7,141 bases of DNA from Leucobacter sp. (GTDB lineage: Bacteria > Actinomycetota > Actinomycetes > Actinomycetales > Microbacteriaceae): positions 1-7,141 of the forward strand of contig JAGNOB010000081.1 of assembly GCA_017990305.1 (NCBI GenBank), given 5' to 3'. How positions within the stretch are numbered: the first letter of the stretch is position 1; the number at the start of each line of letters is the position of its first letter. Under the pieces are notes generated by a model. The model saw only the letters and a list, made by a program, of their open reading frames with translations. It did not search any database and was not told the origin of the DNA. Shown piece after piece: positions 6,174 through 7,141 of this stretch. The translations under genes were made by a program, and so were the position numbers.

Positions 6174-7141
6174 GCGGCGTGAACGTTGCCCCTGGGGCGG
6201 GGCGCGCGAGCACAGGCAGGGGCGCCAGCGGCACGCAGGCGATCTGGCTGCTCCTCGGGGCCGCGTTTGTGACGATCCTCAACGAGACCGTCATGGGCGT
6301 CGCGCTCCCCCACCTCACTGCCGACCTCGGAATCACGCTCAGCGCTGCGCAGTGGACGACGACAGCGTTCATGCTCACGATGGCCGTCGTCATCCCGACG
6401 ACCGGCTACCTCCTGCAGCGCTTCACGACGCGACAGATCTTCACGCTCGCCATGGCACTCTTCTCCGTCGGCACGGTGCTCGGCGCCCTTGCGCCAACGT
6501 TCCCGCTACTCCTCGTCGCCCGTGTGGTGCAGGCCGGCGGCACCGCCATGATGATGCCGATGCTCATGACCACGATCATGGCCCTCATCCCCGCAGCCTC
6601 GCGGGGACGGTTTATGGGCCGCATCACCATCGTCATGGCCGTCGCCCCCGCGCTCGGCCCGACAGTATCCGGGCTAATCCTCAACGCATTCTCGTGGCGC
6701 GCGCTCTTCTGGTTCGTGCTGCCGATCGCGGTCGCGATGCTCGTTGTTGGTCTCGTGTGGCTGCCGAACATCGGCGATACCCGTAAGACGCCGCTCGACA
6801 TCGTCTCGGTGCCGCTTTCGGCAATCGGCTTCGGCGGGCTCGTCTACGGCTTCTCAACGATCGGGGCCGGCGGGGCGGATCGCATAGTCGAGGGCGGGGC
6901 TGTGCTCGGTGCAGGCGTCGTGAGCCTCGCGCTCTTCGTCTTGCGGCAGCTCGTATTGCAGCGCACGAACGGCGCCCTGCTCGACCTCCGCGTCTTTGCC
7001 TCGCGGCCATTCGCGCTGGCGACCGGACTCGTAACAATCATGATGGCCGCGATGTTCGGCACACTGATCCTGCTTCCGATCTACCTCCAGAACGTGCTCG
7101 GCCTCGACCCGATCACGACCGGGCTGAGCATGCTCCCAGGC
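6170..7141 (+). CDS. MFS multidrug-type exporter, DHA2 (14-helix) family, cut by window edge
   Basis: This proton-driven efflux transporter of the EmrB/QacA (DHA2) type is shown for its first 324 residues. Helix 1 ends with LNETVMGVALPHL (37-49), the DHA2 counterpart of the LDxTIVNVALP signature. QWTTTAFML (61-69) opens helix 2, motif A is GYLLQRFTTRQIF (79-91), motif B has Arg118 in VARVVQAGG, and motif C is APALGPTVSGLI (159-170). About eight to nine helices are visible before the edge, which cuts at LPIYLQNVLGLDPITTGLSM, a typical DHA2 segment. The start is taken as the GTG overlapping the DoxX stop by 4 bases; a GTG at 6179 is also possible. No ribosome-binding site is clear, as expected for coupled translation. 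Substrate is unknown; control by the HxlR protein, and hence a toxic electrophile or quinone, is inference. Confidence 0.93.
   Translation, partial: MSGVNVAPGAGRASTGRGASGTQAIWLLLGAAFVTILNETVMGVALPHLTADLGITLSAAQWTTTAFMLTMAVVIPTTGYLLQRFTTRQIFTLAMALFSVGTVLGALAPTFPLLLVARVVQAGGTAMMMPMLMTTIMALIPAASRGRFMGRITIVMAVAPALGPTVSGLILNAFSWRALFWFVLPIAVAMLVVGLVWLPNIGDTRKTPLDIVSVPLSAIGFGGLVYGFSTIGAGGADRIVEGGAVLGAGVVSLALFVLRQLVLQRTNGALLDLRVFASRPFALATGLVTIMMAAMFGTLILLPIYLQNVLGLDPITTGLSMLPG

Overview
The window looks like chromosomal DNA of a high-GC actinobacterium. I would guess Microbacteriaceae, perhaps Leucobacter-like; this rests on protein style and base composition only. It holds eight protein-coding genes, two of them cut by the window edges. 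I see no RNA genes, insertion sequences or CRISPR array.

Left block (1-1785, minus strand): the housekeeping pair pheS-pheT, encoding the two subunits of phenylalanyl-tRNA synthetase. The stop of pheS and the start of pheT overlap by one base. pheT runs off the left edge. pheS appears to start at a GTG a few bases after a -10-like hexamer, which suggests a leaderless mRNA.

Middle block (1876-5102, plus strand): four genes read away from pheS. They are a small His-bearing multi-pass membrane protein of unknown function, a CopC-type copper-binding protein anchored by a C-terminal helix, a PCu(A)C-type copper chaperone lipoprotein with a Met/His tail, and a Tat-exported DyP-type heme peroxidase. 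Tight spacing and an 8-base overlap suggest an operon. Together they look like an extracytoplasmic copper-handling module linked to a secreted peroxidase. A perfect 9-bp inverted repeat lies just before the copC ribosome-binding site. A 59-nt nearly perfect hairpin follows the peroxidase gene and separates it from the convergent next gene.

Right block (5235-7141): a minus-strand HxlR-family repressor is divergent from a DoxX-like membrane protein and a DHA2-type (14-helix) MFS exporter, which overlap by 4 bases and are probably co-transcribed. The divergent intergenic region carries two copies of a 13-bp palindrome, 53 bp apart, plus extra GTTAC half-sites. These are good candidates for the HxlR operator. 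The repressor has two N-terminal cysteines that could make it redox- or electrophile-responsive, and its C-terminus is built from three tandem 15-bp repeats. The MFS gene runs off the right edge.

The parts that look least described are the His-bearing membrane protein in the copper/DyP cluster and the repeat-rich HxlR control region.
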